The translations under genes were made by a program, and so were the position numbers. Under the pieces are notes generated by a model. The model saw only the letters and a program-made list of their open reading frames with translations. It was not told where the DNA came from and made no database searches. This document shows, piece after piece, positions 1 through 9,030 of a DNA stretch of 64,000 bases. The first letter of the stretch is position 1. Each line of letters opens with the position of its first letter. This stretch comes from Terriglobia bacterium (GTDB lineage: Bacteria; Acidobacteriota; Terriglobia; Bryobacterales; Bryobacteraceae), in the NCBI GenBank assembly GCA_020073265.1, contig JAIQFN010000006.1, positions 62,001-126,000 on the forward strand. The letters are read 5' to 3'.

Positions 1-852
1 CTTTCCGAAAAAGGACTGGAGCTGAAATGCGTTCCCGGCCAGTCGATCAAGCGCATGTGGCATATCCAGGCTGGGCACGCGGACGAACCGGGCGTGGTGT
101 ATGCCGGCGCCGATCCGGGAGCGCTGTTCAAGAGTCACGATTGGGGCGCGAGCTGGGAAGAAGTGCCGGGACTGACCAATCACCCCAGCCGCGACAAGTG
201 GGGACCGGGCGGCGGCGGGATGATGGTGCACTCCATCCAATGCCTGGGCAAGGGCCGCGTGATCGTGGGCATCTCGGTGGCCGGAGCATTTCGAAGCTTC
301 GATGGAGGCGCAACCTGGGCGCCGTTCAACACCGGCGTGCTGGCGGATTTCCAACCCGACAAGTACCCCGAAGTCGGCGTGTGCGTGCACAAGTTGCTGG
401 CGCATCCGAAGGATCCCGAGTCGCTGTACCAGCAGAACCACTGCGGGCTGTATCGCGCCAAGCTGACGGCGGACCGCTGGACCGACATATCGCGCGGGAT
501 GCCGACGCGTTTCGGATTCGGTCTGGCTGTTCCGGCGGCCGAACCGCTGAGCATGTTCACGGTGCCGATCGAGTCGCCGCAGTATCGCTGCAATCCGGAG
601 GGCAAGTTCCGAGTGGCGCGCACTCGCGACGCGGGCAAGACCTGGAAGCTGCTGACGCGTGGACTGCCGCAGCGCAACGCGCATCTGCTGGTGCTGCGGG
701 AAGCCATGACGTCGGACGCGCTGGATCCGGCCGGCGTCTACGTCGGGACCGCGTCCGGACAGGTGTTCTACACGCGCGACGGGGGCGACAACTGGCAGAT
801 CCTGGCCGATAGTCTTCCGTCCGTGTATTCGGTTTCCGTAGCGTCCGCGTAA
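1..852 (+). CDS. Asp-box (BNR) beta-propeller protein, 5' truncated
   Basis: The reading frame is open from base 1 to the TAA at 850-852, so only the C-terminal 283 codons are present. Four Asp-box motifs of the type S/T-x-D-x-G-x-T/S-W are visible (SHDWGASW, SFDGGATW, TRDAGKTW, TRDGGDNW), the hallmark of sialidase/Vps10-like propellers. Such proteins are often annotated as exo-alpha-sialidase or glycosyl hydrolase, but Asp boxes are structural and do not prove sialidase activity. No catalytic arginine triad can be judged from this fragment. Localisation is unknown because the N-terminus is missing. The next gene begins 99 bases downstream and probably belongs to a separate transcription unit. 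Confidence 0.75.
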   Translation, partial: LSEKGLELKCVPGQSIKRMWHIQAGHADEPGVVYAGADPGALFKSHDWGASWEEVPGLTNHPSRDKWGPGGGGMMVHSIQCLGKGRVIVGISVAGAFRSFDGGATWAPFNTGVLADFQPDKYPEVGVCVHKLLAHPKDPESLYQQNHCGLYRAKLTADRWTDISRGMPTRFGFGLAVPAAEPLSMFTVPIESPQYRCNPEGKFRVARTRDAGKTWKLLTRGLPQRNAHLLVLREAMTSDALDPAGVYVGTASGQVFYTRDGGDNWQILADSLPSVYSVSVASA

Positions 853-950
853 GACGCCGGCCCAGGAAGTTCGCTCCGCATTCGCGCGAATCGTGGCGAC
901 AACACGCCGCATCTATAGTTCTTGGCGAAATTCGTTATCCTGAAAATAAA

Positions 951-2360
951 ATGACCTACGATTTGATCGTGATCGGGAGCGGCCCGGGCGGCTACTCCGC
1001 GGCGATTCGCGCGGCCCAGTACGGACTCAAGACCGCACTGGTGGAGAAAGACTCGCGGCTGGGCGGCACCTGCCTGCTGGTGGGATGCATTCCCACCAAG
1101 GCGCTGCTGCACACCGCCGACGTTTGGGAGCATTTCGTGCATTCGGCCGAGGAGGGCATCCAGTGCGACAATCCGAGGCTTGATTACGCGCGGGTGCTCG
1201 ACCGCAAGAACAAGATCGTCGCCAAGCATTCCAAAGGCGTCGAGTTCCTGATGCGGAAGAACAAGATCGACTGGATCAAGGGCTACGCCACGCTGCAGAC
1301 GCGCGGGGCAAATGGATTGCATCGCGTGGAGGTGAAATCGGGCGAAGGCGCCGCGACGCATGAAACCAAGAACGTGATCATCGCGACGGGCTCGGAAGCG
1401 CGCATGCTGCCGGGGCTCGAGCCGGATTCGAAAAGCATTCTCACCAACATCGAGATTCTGGACCTGCCCGGCATTCCCAAGAGCATGCTGATCATCGGCG
1501 CCGGCGCGGTGGGCGTCGAGTTCGCCTCCATCTTCAATCGATTCGGCACCCAGGTCACGGTCATCGAGATGCTGCCGCGAATGGTCCCGATCGAAGACGA
1601 AGAGATCTCCAAGGAACTGGAGCGTTACTTCAAGAAGACCGGCATCCGCTCGGAGACCGGCGCCAAGGCGGAAAACATCACGCGGACCGACGGCGGCGTG
1701 CGCATGTGCGTGTCGATGGCGAACGGCAAGCGCGAGGACATGGAGGCCGAGACGCTGCTGGTGGCGGTGGGACGGAAGCCGAAAACGGACAACATCGGAA
1801 TCGACCAGCTCAAGGTGGAGCTGGATCGCGGATTCATCAAGGTGGACGAATACCAGCGCACCGGCGAGCCGGGGATTTACGCCATCGGCGATGTGGTGGC
1901 CGGAACGCCGCAGCTTGCGCACGTGGCCACCATGGAAGGCATGGTGGCGGTGGCGCACATGGCCGGCAAACCCGCCAAGCCGGTGAATCGCAATCGCATT
2001 CCGAGCTGCACTTATACGGAACCGGGGATCGGCAGCGTCGGACTTACCGAGGCGCAGGCGCGGGCGCAGGGCCGTGCGGTGAAGGTCGGCAAGTTTCCGT
2101 TCAGCGCCAACAGCAAGGCCACTATTCTCGGCAGTCACACGGGCTTCGTGAAAGTGGTGGCGGACGAGAAATTCGGCGAGATCCTGGGCGTCCATATCAT
2201 CGGCCCGGAAGCGTACGAGCTGATCTCCGAAGCCGTGACAGCGATGGAAGCCGAAGCCACGGTGGAGACCATGATGAGCACCATTCACGCGCATCCCACG
2301 CTGTATGAAGCCATGGGCGAGGCGTTCAACAATGTGTACGGGCTGACCATCAACATATGA
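951..2360 (+). CDS. lpdA: dihydrolipoyl dehydrogenase (E3)
   Basis: A 469-residue flavoprotein that reoxidises dihydrolipoamide of 2-oxoacid dehydrogenase complexes with NAD+. The N-terminus has the FAD dinucleotide fold GSGPGGY, followed by the redox-active disulfide motif GGTCLLVGCIPTK near residue 45. A second Rossmann motif (GAGAVGVEFA) lies near residue 185, FAD is contacted by AIGDV near 308, and the C-terminal dimer motif HAHPTLYEA carries the catalytic His-Glu pair. Length is normal for the family. Its TGA overlaps the ATG of lipB by four bases (ATGA), so the two are translationally coupled. The neighbours lipB and an E2 subunit support a role in a pyruvate/2-oxoglutarate-type complex. 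Confidence 0.95.
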   Translation: MTYDLIVIGSGPGGYSAAIRAAQYGLKTALVEKDSRLGGTCLLVGCIPTKALLHTADVWEHFVHSAEEGIQCDNPRLDYARVLDRKNKIVAKHSKGVEFLMRKNKIDWIKGYATLQTRGANGLHRVEVKSGEGAATHETKNVIIATGSEARMLPGLEPDSKSILTNIEILDLPGIPKSMLIIGAGAVGVEFASIFNRFGTQVTVIEMLPRMVPIEDEEISKELERYFKKTGIRSETGAKAENITRTDGGVRMCVSMANGKREDMEAETLLVAVGRKPKTDNIGIDQLKVELDRGFIKVDEYQRTGEPGIYAIGDVVAGTPQLAHVATMEGMVAVAHMAGKPAKPVNRNRIPSCTYTEPGIGSVGLTEAQARAQGRAVKVGKFPFSANSKATILGSHTGFVKVVADEKFGEILGVHIIGPEAYELISEAVTAMEAEATVETMMSTIHAHPTLYEAMGEAFNNVYGLTINI

Positions 2361-3025
2361 GACGTTGTGAAGTCCGGGATCTTGGCCGCATCGGATATGC
2401 CGAGGCGCTGGCGCTGCAGAAGGACCTGGTGGAACAACGCAAGCGCGGGCTGATTCCCGATCAGTTGCTGCTGGTCGAACATCCGCACGTCATCACGCTC
2501 GGGCGCAACGGACGCATGGAGAATCTGCTGGCCAATGAAGAAGTGCTGCGCCGGGCCGGCATCGAGTTTCATGCCGCCAACCGCGGTGGCGACATCACCT
2601 ATCACGGCCCCGGCCAAGTGGTCGGCTATCCCATCTTCGATTTGAGAGAATGGAAGCGCGACGTGGTGGCGTTCGTCCGCGCGATGGAACAGGTGATCCT
2701 GGATTCGCTGGGCGAGTTTGGTATCGATGCCGGGCGGCTTCCGGGCTGCACCGGTGTTTGGGTAGATGGCAAGAAGGTGGCCGCCATCGGAGTTCATATC
2801 AGCCGCTGGGTGACGTCCCACGGCTTTGCCCTGAATCATACGACCGACTTGAGCTATTTCCAATACATCGTGCCGTGCGGGCTCACCAAGCCGGTGACAT
2901 CGATGCGCGAGCTGGGGTCCGACGCCTCCCGCGAGCAGGTGGTCGCGGCGCTGGCCCGAAATTTCTCGAAACATTTTCAATTGGAAGTGTTGACAGTTCC
3001 TTCATACACGGAGACATTTTCATGA
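2357..3025 (+). CDS. lipB: octanoyltransferase (lipoate biosynthesis)
   Basis: A 222-residue protein that transfers octanoyl from acyl carrier protein to the lipoyl-domain lysine of E2 and GcvH. The diagnostic LipB motif NRGGDITYHGPGQ is present near residues 75-87, the lysine-containing stretch GVWVDGKKVAAIGVH follows, and the catalytic cysteine is in PCGLTKPVTS. Length is typical. It overlaps lpdA upstream and the E2 gene downstream by ATGA, so the octanoyltransferase is made together with its probable substrate protein. lipA, the sulfur-inserting partner, is not in the window. Confidence 0.95.
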   Translation: MRRCEVRDLGRIGYAEALALQKDLVEQRKRGLIPDQLLLVEHPHVITLGRNGRMENLLANEEVLRRAGIEFHAANRGGDITYHGPGQVVGYPIFDLREWKRDVVAFVRAMEQVILDSLGEFGIDAGRLPGCTGVWVDGKKVAAIGVHISRWVTSHGFALNHTTDLSYFQYIVPCGLTKPVTSMRELGSDASREQVVAALARNFSKHFQLEVLTVPSYTETFS

Positions 3026-4386
3026 CTGACGTAGTGATGCCCCAGATGGGCGAGAGTATCGTGGAAGGCACGCTCACCAAGTGGCTGAAGAAGCCGGGAG
3101 AGCACGTGGAGCGCGACGAGCCGCTGTTTGAGATCTCTACCGACAAAGTGGACACCGAGATTCCGTCGCCGGCCGCGGGCGTCTTGCAAGAAGTTCTGGT
3201 GGAGGAAGGCAAGACGGTAGCGATCAGCACGGTAGTGGGCCGGATCGCCGAAAGAGCAGGCAACGGCGCCACGGCTCCCGCACCGGTGGCGTCCAAGCCA
3301 GTTCCCGCGCCCGCGCCGCCGATGCCGCCCGCACCGAAACCGGTGGAGCAGCCCGCGGCCCCGGCGCCCGTGGCTGCGAGAGCTCCGGCCGCGCACGTGG
3401 AACCCGAGTTGCCGGCTGGCGCGCTGTCGCCGCTGGTTCGCAAAATGGCGCGGGAATACGGCATCGATCTCCACCAGGTGAAGGGCACCGGCGCAGGTGG
3501 GCGCATCACCAAGCAGGATCTGGAAGCATACATGTCGGCGCAGGGCGCGCGCACCATGGCGCAGGCCACGGCTCCCACAGCGGTGGTGAGCTCGGCTCCG
3601 CAACCTGCCGCGCCTCCGGCTGAAGCACCCTCGCAAGCCGTCGCTCCGGTCTACACTTCGCAGCAGGCTCCGGCCGGGCCGCGAGCCGTGGAACCGCGCG
3701 TGCGCGTGGAACCCATGAGCGCCATGCGCGCCAAGATCGCCGAGCACATGATCCTGAGCAAGCGCGTCTCGGCGCACGTCACCACGGTCCATAAGACCGA
3801 CATGACCAAGATCGCCAAGATGAGGGAGCGCTACAAGGGCGAGTTCCAGCAGCGCTACGGATATTCGCTCACCTATTTGCCCTTCGTGATCGCGGCGGCG
3901 GTGGATGCCATCCATCGTTACCCGATCGTCAACGCATCCATCGAAGGCACCAACATCATCTATCACAACGAAATCAACATCGGGATCGCCGTGGCGCTGG
4001 AAAACGGGCTGATCGTGCCGGTGATTCGCAACGCTGACGAGAAGAACGTGGTCGGCTTGCAGCGCGCGATTGTGGATTTGTCGACGCGCGCGCGATCGCG
4101 GCAGTTGAAGCCGGACGAAGTGCAGGGCGGCACGTTTTCGATCACCAACTTCGGCAGCTTCGGCAGCGTGTTCGCGACGCCCGTCATCAATCAGCCGCAA
4201 GTGGCGATTCTGGGTGTGGGGGCCGTGGAAAAAGTTCCGGTGGTGGTGGACGATGCCATCGCCATCCGCTCGGTGGCCTATCTGGCGCTAACCTTCGATC
4301 ATCGGTTGATCGACGGCGCGCTGGCGGATCAGTTCACCGGCAAGGTGAAATCGATCCTGGAGAACTGGTCGGAGGAGATCCTGTGA
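3022..4386 (+). CDS. 2-oxoacid dehydrogenase E2, dihydrolipoamide acyltransferase
   Basis: A 454-residue E2 core subunit. Domains in order: lipoyl domain (about 1-78) with the lipoylated lysine K42 in STDKVDTEIPSP; Ala/Pro-rich linker; peripheral-subunit-binding domain (about 135-171, starting LSPLVRKMAREYG); a second Ala/Pro linker; catalytic acyltransferase domain from about 230 to the end, with the HxxxD motif H427-RLI-D431. The ATG at 3022 overlaps the lipB stop and gives the canonical MTDVVMPQMGES start; the frame is open further upstream but only as a shadow of lipB. Family resemblance is to SucB/branched-chain E2; the acyl specificity cannot be read from the sequence. No E1 subunit lies next to it in this window. 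Confidence 0.9.
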   Translation: MTDVVMPQMGESIVEGTLTKWLKKPGEHVERDEPLFEISTDKVDTEIPSPAAGVLQEVLVEEGKTVAISTVVGRIAERAGNGATAPAPVASKPVPAPAPPMPPAPKPVEQPAAPAPVAARAPAAHVEPELPAGALSPLVRKMAREYGIDLHQVKGTGAGGRITKQDLEAYMSAQGARTMAQATAPTAVVSSAPQPAAPPAEAPSQAVAPVYTSQQAPAGPRAVEPRVRVEPMSAMRAKIAEHMILSKRVSAHVTTVHKTDMTKIAKMRERYKGEFQQRYGYSLTYLPFVIAAAVDAIHRYPIVNASIEGTNIIYHNEINIGIAVALENGLIVPVIRNADEKNVVGLQRAIVDLSTRARSRQLKPDEVQGGTFSITNFGSFGSVFATPVINQPQVAILGVGAVEKVPVVVDDAIAIRSVAYLALTFDHRLIDGALADQFTGKVKSILENWSEEIL

Positions 4387-4877
4387 TCGAAGAAGCGTTC
4401 CTCAAGTATTCCGCCGACGAATTGCTGGTGTTGAGCGGGCGCATTCTGGATTGCCTGGGACGCTTGACGGCCGAGCAGGTCTGGACTCGCGGCAGTGACA
4501 ACGAGAATTCCGTGGGCAACTTGGTGCTGCACCTGTGCGGCAACGTGCGGCAGTGGATCATCTCGGGAGTTGGCGGCGCTGCCGACGTGCGCGACCGCGA
4601 CAGCGAATTCGCGGCGCGCGGCGGCATGCAACCGGCGGAACTGGCGGCCAAGCTCAAGGCGGTGGTCGGCGATGCTGCGGATGTCATTCGCAAACTGCCA
4701 GTGGAGCGGCTAGGCGAACGAAAGACCATCCAAAAGATCTACGAGACCACGCTGATGGAGGCGGTTTATCACGTGGTGGAGCACTTCGCGCAACACACCG
4801 GGCAGATCGTGTTCGCCACCAAGCTGCTGACGAGCGCGGATCTCGGCTACTACAAGCATCTCAGTAAGAGTGCGTAG
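4383..4877 (+). CDS. DinB/DUF1572-like four-helix protein
   Basis: A 164-residue protein starting with GTG that overlaps the E2 stop (GTGA). It has the alpha-helical pattern of the DinB/DUF1572 superfamily, with a histidine in LVLHLCGN near residue 56 and a cluster in [14 protein letters not shown] near 126-138. In this superfamily these histidines form a metal site. Many members are thiol-dependent transferases or have no known function, so no reaction is assigned. Position at the end of the lpdA-lipB-E2 operon may be co-transcription without a shared pathway. Its last 17 bases overlap the end of convergent eutC. Confidence 0.7.
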   Translation: MIEEAFLKYSADELLVLSGRILDCLGRLTAEQVWTRGSDNENSVGNLVLHLCGNVRQWIISGVGGAADVRDRDSEFAARGGMQPAELAAKLKAVVGDAADVIRKLPVERLGERKTIQKIYETTLMEAVYHVVEHFAQHTGQIVFATKLLTSADLGYYKHLSKSA

Positions 4878-5583
4878 GCGGCAGCGCGCGCGAATCCTCT
4901 TTGAGGCGCACGCCGGACAATTTGAGCCGCCGGGATTCGTTCATCAGAAACAGAAGCTTCTGTGTTGCGGCGGCGTAGCTCAATCCCTCCGCGCGGATAT
5001 TCGAAATACAGTTGCGTTCGGCGTCGGTGCGCCCTCGACGGGGTTGCCAGGTGAGATAGACGCCCAGGCTGTCCGGCGAACTCAGGCCGGGGCGCTCGCC
5101 GACGAAGACCACCGAGAGCTTCGCGCCTAAGAGCTCGCCGATCTCGTCGCCGATCGCTACGCGTCCTTGTTCGACAATCGCCACCGGCGCGACGCGCCAG
5201 TCCAAATTCGAAAGCACCAGTTCGAGCAGCGGCTCCGCGTGGCGATGGACGGCTAGGGCCGAGAGGCCGTCGGCAATGATGAAGGCTGCCTCGTAGTCTC
5301 CCTGGAGCGGCGCTAGACGTTCGCGCGATTCCGCGTTCAACCGGCGGCCCAGGTCCGGTCGATGCAGATATGCGGTGCGATCCGGCGCGGCGCTGGCCAG
5401 CGTCACAAACGCGATGTTCTTCTGCTGCAGCTCAACAACCAACGATCGGACGTCCAGCGCGAGTTGGACGGCGTCGCGCGCTCTGGCGTGCGCGAGTTGA
5501 AAGTCCAGCAGTTCGCTAGTCGGCAGGCTGTGGCCGGCGCGGCCCAGGTCGACGCGCGCCGTGGTGAAGTCGCGGAGTCTCAT
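4861..5583 (-). CDS. eutC: ethanolamine ammonia-lyase small subunit
   Basis: A 240-residue small subunit of the adenosylcobalamin-dependent lyase that converts ethanolamine to acetaldehyde and ammonia. Recognisable family stretches are [15 protein letters not shown] near the N-terminus, IIADGLSA in the middle, [12 protein letters not shown], and [20 protein letters not shown] followed by [11 protein letters not shown] near the C-terminus. The chosen ATG at 5583 overlaps the eutB stop by four bases; the frame remains open upstream but only as a shadow inside eutB. The gene is last in the permease-eutB-eutC operon. No reactivase eutA or microcompartment genes are nearby. Confidence 0.93.
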   Translation of the reverse strand: MRLRDFTTARVDLGRAGHSLPTSELLDFQLAHARARDAVQLALDVRSLVVELQQKNIAFVTLASAAPDRTAYLHRPDLGRRLNAESRERLAPLQGDYEAAFIIADGLSALAVHRHAEPLLELVLSNLDWRVAPVAIVEQGRVAIGDEIGELLGAKLSVVFVGERPGLSSPDSLGVYLTWQPRRGRTDAERNCISNIRAEGLSYAAATQKLLFLMNESRRLKLSGVRLKEDSRALPPTHSY

Positions 5584-6932
5584 GCTTCGAGCAGCAGACC
5601 GGCCATGCGCGGCAGCTCCTGGCGCGTCCGTTCGAACCAGGTTTCGAATTCGGGAGCCGGGCGCAGGCCGAACACGCTGCGCAGATAGAGCGCGTCGTGG
5701 AAGGACGTGCTCTGATAGTTGAGCATGATGTCGTCGGCGCCAGGGACGCCCATGATGTAATTCACGCCGGCGGCTCCGAGCATGGTCAGCAGAGCGTCCA
5801 TGTCGTCCTGATCGGCTTCGGCGTGATTGGTGTAGCAGATGTCGCAGCCCATCGGAAGCCCGAGCAGCTTGCCGCAAAAGTGATCCTCCAGGCCCGCTCG
5901 CAGGATCTGCTTGCCGTCGAAAAGATATTCGGGGCCGATGAAACCGACCACGGTGTTCACCAGCATCGGGCGGAAGTGGCGGGCCAGCCCGTACGCACGC
6001 GCTTCCAGAGTCTGCTGATCGACACCCTGGTGCGCGTTGGCCGAGAGCGCGCTGCCCTGGCCGGTTTCGAAATACATAACGTTGTTGCCCACCGTGCCGC
6101 GCTTCAGCTCGAGCGCTTGCGCGTGCGCTTCGTCGAGCATGGCGATGTTGACGCCGAACGCGGCGTTCGCCGCTTCGGTGCCGGCGATGGATTGAAACAC
6201 CAGATCCACGGGCGCGCCGCGGCGCATGGCCTCCACCTGCGTGGTGACGTGAGCCAGCACGCAGCTTTGCGTTGGAATCTGGTAGGCGTCGCGCAAGCGG
6301 TCGAGCATGCGCAGCAGAGTTTCGACCGTTCCCAAATTGTCGGACACTGGATTGATGCCAATCACCGCGTCGCCGCTCCCGTAGAGCAGGCCGTCGATGA
6401 TGCTGGCGGCGATTCCTTTCGGATCGTCGGTGGGATGATTCGGCTGCAGGCGCGTGGAGAGGCGTCCAGCGAGTCCGACGGTATTGCGGAAGCGCGTGAC
6501 CACGCGGATCTTCGCCGCCACGGTGACCAGGTCTTGCAGGCGCATGATCTTGGACACGGCCGCTGCCATCTCGGGGATCAGCCCGGGCGCCAGCGCGTTC
6601 AAAACTTCACCCGTGGCTTGATCGCTGAGCAGCCAGTCGCGAAAATCGCCGACGGTCAGGTGAGAGACGGGCGCGAAAGCTTCGGCGTCGTGCTCATCGA
6701 AAATCAAACGCGTGACCTGATCCGATTCGTAGGGGATCACCGGCTCATCGAGGAATGCGCGCAATGGCAGCGCGGCCAGTGCCATTTGCGCTGCCACGCG
6801 TTCTTCGGCGGTAGCGGCGGAGATTCCGGCCAGATCGTCGCCCGAGCGCGCGGGCGTTGCTTTGGCGAGCAGAGTCTTCAGATCGCCGAACTTATAGACG
6901 ACGCTGCCGGCCGCGTGCGAGTATCCGCTCAC
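5580..6932 (-). CDS. eutB: ethanolamine ammonia-lyase large subunit
   Basis: A 450-residue catalytic subunit, essentially the length of enterobacterial EutB. The N-terminal family signature [20 protein letters not shown], the [15 protein letters not shown] stretch, [30 protein letters not shown] and [18 protein letters not shown] all match EutB. I chose the GTG at 6932 because it follows a good ribosome-binding site (AGGGAG, 7 bases away), starts just before the conserved N-terminus, and overlaps the permease stop as GTGA. Longer in-frame starts upstream would run through permease sequence. Function: TIM-barrel subunit holding adenosylcobalamin and ethanolamine. Confidence 0.95.
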   Translation of the reverse strand: MSGYSHAAGSVVYKFGDLKTLLAKATPARSGDDLAGISAATAEERVAAQMALAALPLRAFLDEPVIPYESDQVTRLIFDEHDAEAFAPVSHLTVGDFRDWLLSDQATGEVLNALAPGLIPEMAAAVSKIMRLQDLVTVAAKIRVVTRFRNTVGLAGRLSTRLQPNHPTDDPKGIAASIIDGLLYGSGDAVIGINPVSDNLGTVETLLRMLDRLRDAYQIPTQSCVLAHVTTQVEAMRRGAPVDLVFQSIAGTEAANAAFGVNIAMLDEAHAQALELKRGTVGNNVMYFETGQGSALSANAHQGVDQQTLEARAYGLARHFRPMLVNTVVGFIGPEYLFDGKQILRAGLEDHFCGKLLGLPMGCDICYTNHAEADQDDMDALLTMLGAAGVNYIMGVPGADDIMLNYQSTSFHDALYLRSVFGLRPAPEFETWFERTRQELPRMAGLLLEA

Positions 6933-8368
6933 ACCGGCGCTCCCTGCTTCAGGCGTTCCTGGTGGGCCAGCGCGAACTCCTCCTCGGGAGAAAGCACCAG
7001 CCGCTTGCGAGCGTAGAACGCGAAATACGCCAAGCCGCACAGAAACCAGATGGCCGCGCCGATCACGCCGCGGTTATAGTCGCGATTGATAAACAGCGTG
7101 ACCAGCGTCGCCGCAGCAATGGCCATCGCGAGCACCGCGCCCGCCGTCCCGACCGGGCTGACGTAGGGCCGGTGGATGCGGGGAAATCTTCGCCGCAGCA
7201 GCACGAACGAAAGCATTTGCAGAATGTACGCCAGCACCGCGCCGAAGACCGCCATGTTCAGCAGAATCGCACCCACCGTGCTGGCTTGCCCAGCGAGCTG
7301 GATCCCGAGCGCGGCCGCGAAGCCGAGCGCCGATCCTGCCACGAGCGCCCGGTGCGGTGTCTTGCGCCTGCCGTGCGTGACCGAAAGCCAGGTGGGAAAA
7401 TAACCGGCGCGCGAAAGCGAATAAATCTGGCGGCCGTAAGCGTAGATGATGGTGTGGAAGCTGGCGAGCAGTCCGGTGCAGGCGAACAGCGCCAGGAGCC
7501 GGGTGCGCATCCCTTCGCCGAAGATCGCGCGGAAGCCCAGGAACAGCGGCTCAGTGGACGCTCCGACCTTTTCGGCGCCGGGCGGAATGCCGGCGTTGAG
7601 AATCACGGTGAGGAAAGCGCACAGGATCAACGTGGCGAGGCCGGAGAGAATCCCCTTGGGCATGTCGCGCGCGGGATCGTGCGATTCTTCGGCGGCCAGC
7701 GGCAACTGCTCGATGCCGAGATAAGTCCACAACGCGAACGGAAGCGCGGTGAAGGCGCCCAGCCAACCTTTGGGCAGCCAGCCCGCGCCTTCGATCGCCC
7801 AGCGATTCAAACTGAACAACGGCGCGGCGCCGATGAAGAACACCACCAGAATGGCGAGCGCGCAAATCGTGATGCCCACCGAGACGCGGAACGACATCGC
7901 CACGCCGCCGGCGTTCAAAGCGACGAACACCGCGTAACAAGCCAGCCACCACAGCGGCGCCCAGGCGGGCGGAGTCTGGAAGATGGCGCCGAGATAGCCG
8001 CCCACGCCCACCACGATGACGGCGGGCGTCAAAATGTACTCCATATTTTCGGCCAGGCCGGTGATGTAGCCGCCCCACGGTCCCATGGCGGTGCGCGCGA
8101 ACGAGTAGGCGCCGCCGGTGTGCGGCAGCGCGGGCGACATCTCGGCGATGCTGAAGCACAGGCCGATGTAGAGCACGGTCATCACCGCCAGGGCGGCCAG
8201 CATGCCACCGAATCCCCCGGCGGTGAGGCCGAAGTTCCAGCCGAAGAAATCGCCCGAGATGACGGCGCCGACGCCCAGCGCCCACAGGTCGAGCACGCGG
8301 GCGTGCCGCCGGAGCGCGCGTTTTTCCAGGTAGCCGGCGTCAGGCTTGATATAGGCGCGCTGGTCCAC
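6929..8368 (-). CDS. eat: ethanolamine permease, APC superfamily
   Basis: A 479-residue polytopic membrane protein with about 12 hydrophobic segments. The N-terminal segment LWALGVGAVISGDFFGWNFGL and the stretch AEMSPALPHTGGAYSFARTAMGPWGGYITGLAEN are typical of the ethanolamine permease branch of the amino acid-polyamine-organocation superfamily. It starts 38 bases after the cupin gene and overlaps eutB by four bases. Adjacent eutBC makes ethanolamine the likely substrate. The acidic, polar C-terminus (SPEEEFALAHQERL) is cytoplasmic by prediction. Confidence 0.9.
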   Translation of the reverse strand: MDQRAYIKPDAGYLEKRALRRHARVLDLWALGVGAVISGDFFGWNFGLTAGGFGGMLAALAVMTVLYIGLCFSIAEMSPALPHTGGAYSFARTAMGPWGGYITGLAENMEYILTPAVIVVGVGGYLGAIFQTPPAWAPLWWLACYAVFVALNAGGVAMSFRVSVGITICALAILVVFFIGAAPLFSLNRWAIEGAGWLPKGWLGAFTALPFALWTYLGIEQLPLAAEESHDPARDMPKGILSGLATLILCAFLTVILNAGIPPGAEKVGASTEPLFLGFRAIFGEGMRTRLLALFACTGLLASFHTIIYAYGRQIYSLSRAGYFPTWLSVTHGRRKTPHRALVAGSALGFAAALGIQLAGQASTVGAILLNMAVFGAVLAYILQMLSFVLLRRRFPRIHRPYVSPVGTAGAVLAMAIAAATLVTLFINRDYNRGVIGAAIWFLCGLAYFAFYARKRLVLSPEEEFALAHQERLKQGAPV

Positions 8369-8406
8369 TGCACACGTTGTAGCACAGAGCTACAGGGCGT
8401 TTTCGT

Positions 8407-8886
8407 TTATCGGGCGCGCGTCACGGCCGAAAGCAAAGATTCCAGGTACGCGGGCACCGCTGGGTCGCCCTCTCTCGGCGCCCAGGGAGCAAAATCCTTG
8501 TCGTTGCTCGCCAGGTATGGCCCGGGCTTCACCTCGTAGCAGACCGCGTGCGGCGACAGAGGAGTCATGGTGTGCCACACACCCGGCGCGAGATCGATGC
8601 CCATGGGGTCGCGGCCGAGGACATGCGTGCTGGCGATGCGCCCGGAATCGTCGAAAGTGAAGAACGCGATTTCGCCGTCCAGCACCAGGAAGGACTCCGC
8701 TTTGGGCGGATCGAGATGTCGGTGCGGGGCGATGTACGTTCCCCGGATCATGACGTTGAGGAAGCGATGCGGATTCTCCTCCATGCCGGCATGGAAGTTG
8801 TGATTGACGCGGCGGCGCGGGGCGCTGCGCGCGCGCTCGATCAGGGATTGGAAGAGGGCGGAGTCCAGGATCTGGATAGCAGGCAT
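8407..8886 (-). CDS. WbuC-family cupin metalloprotein
   Basis: A 159-residue single-domain cupin. The first cupin motif is visible in GTYIAPHRHLDPPKAESFLVLDGEIAF, with two histidines and a glutamate, and the second in GVWHTMTPLSP. The N-terminal ILDSALFQSLIERARSAPRRRVNHNFH matches the WbuC family found in O-antigen and other loci, whose function is not settled. The ATG at 8886 gives the family N-terminus; an open extension upstream to 8988 is not supported. It is 38 bases upstream of the ethanolamine permease and probably co-transcribed, but a role in ethanolamine use is only a guess. Confidence 0.75.
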   Translation of the reverse strand: MPAIQILDSALFQSLIERARSAPRRRVNHNFHAGMEENPHRFLNVMIRGTYIAPHRHLDPPKAESFLVLDGEIAFFTFDDSGRIASTHVLGRDPMGIDLAPGVWHTMTPLSPHAVCYEVKPGPYLASNDKDFAPWAPREGDPAVPAYLESLLSAVTRAR

Positions 8887-9030
8887 CAGTTCATGATGGG
8901 CCGCGAGAGGAGCGCGGTGCAAGCGCCAAACAACTCTCCTTTCGCAAGTCTGATGATCTGAAATCGATCGAGAGGCCCTGTGCAGCAAACGATCGCCGCG
9001 CCGCCTGCCGCGTCAGCGCCGGCGTCACAA

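Noticed and set aside
768-2294. 508-codon minus-strand ORF opposite lpdA
   Set aside because: It is the antisense shadow of a clear lpdA gene, is His/Arg-rich and resembles no protein family.
6857-8539. 560-codon plus-strand ORF opposite the ethanolamine permease
   Set aside because: Antisense shadow; composition (Arg, Gln, Gly, His rich) is typical of high-GC reverse frames, while the minus strand encodes a well-matched permease.
8887-9030. Cobalamin riboswitch in front of the ethanolamine genes
   Set aside because: The 144-base gap shows no B12-box or comparable conserved elements.
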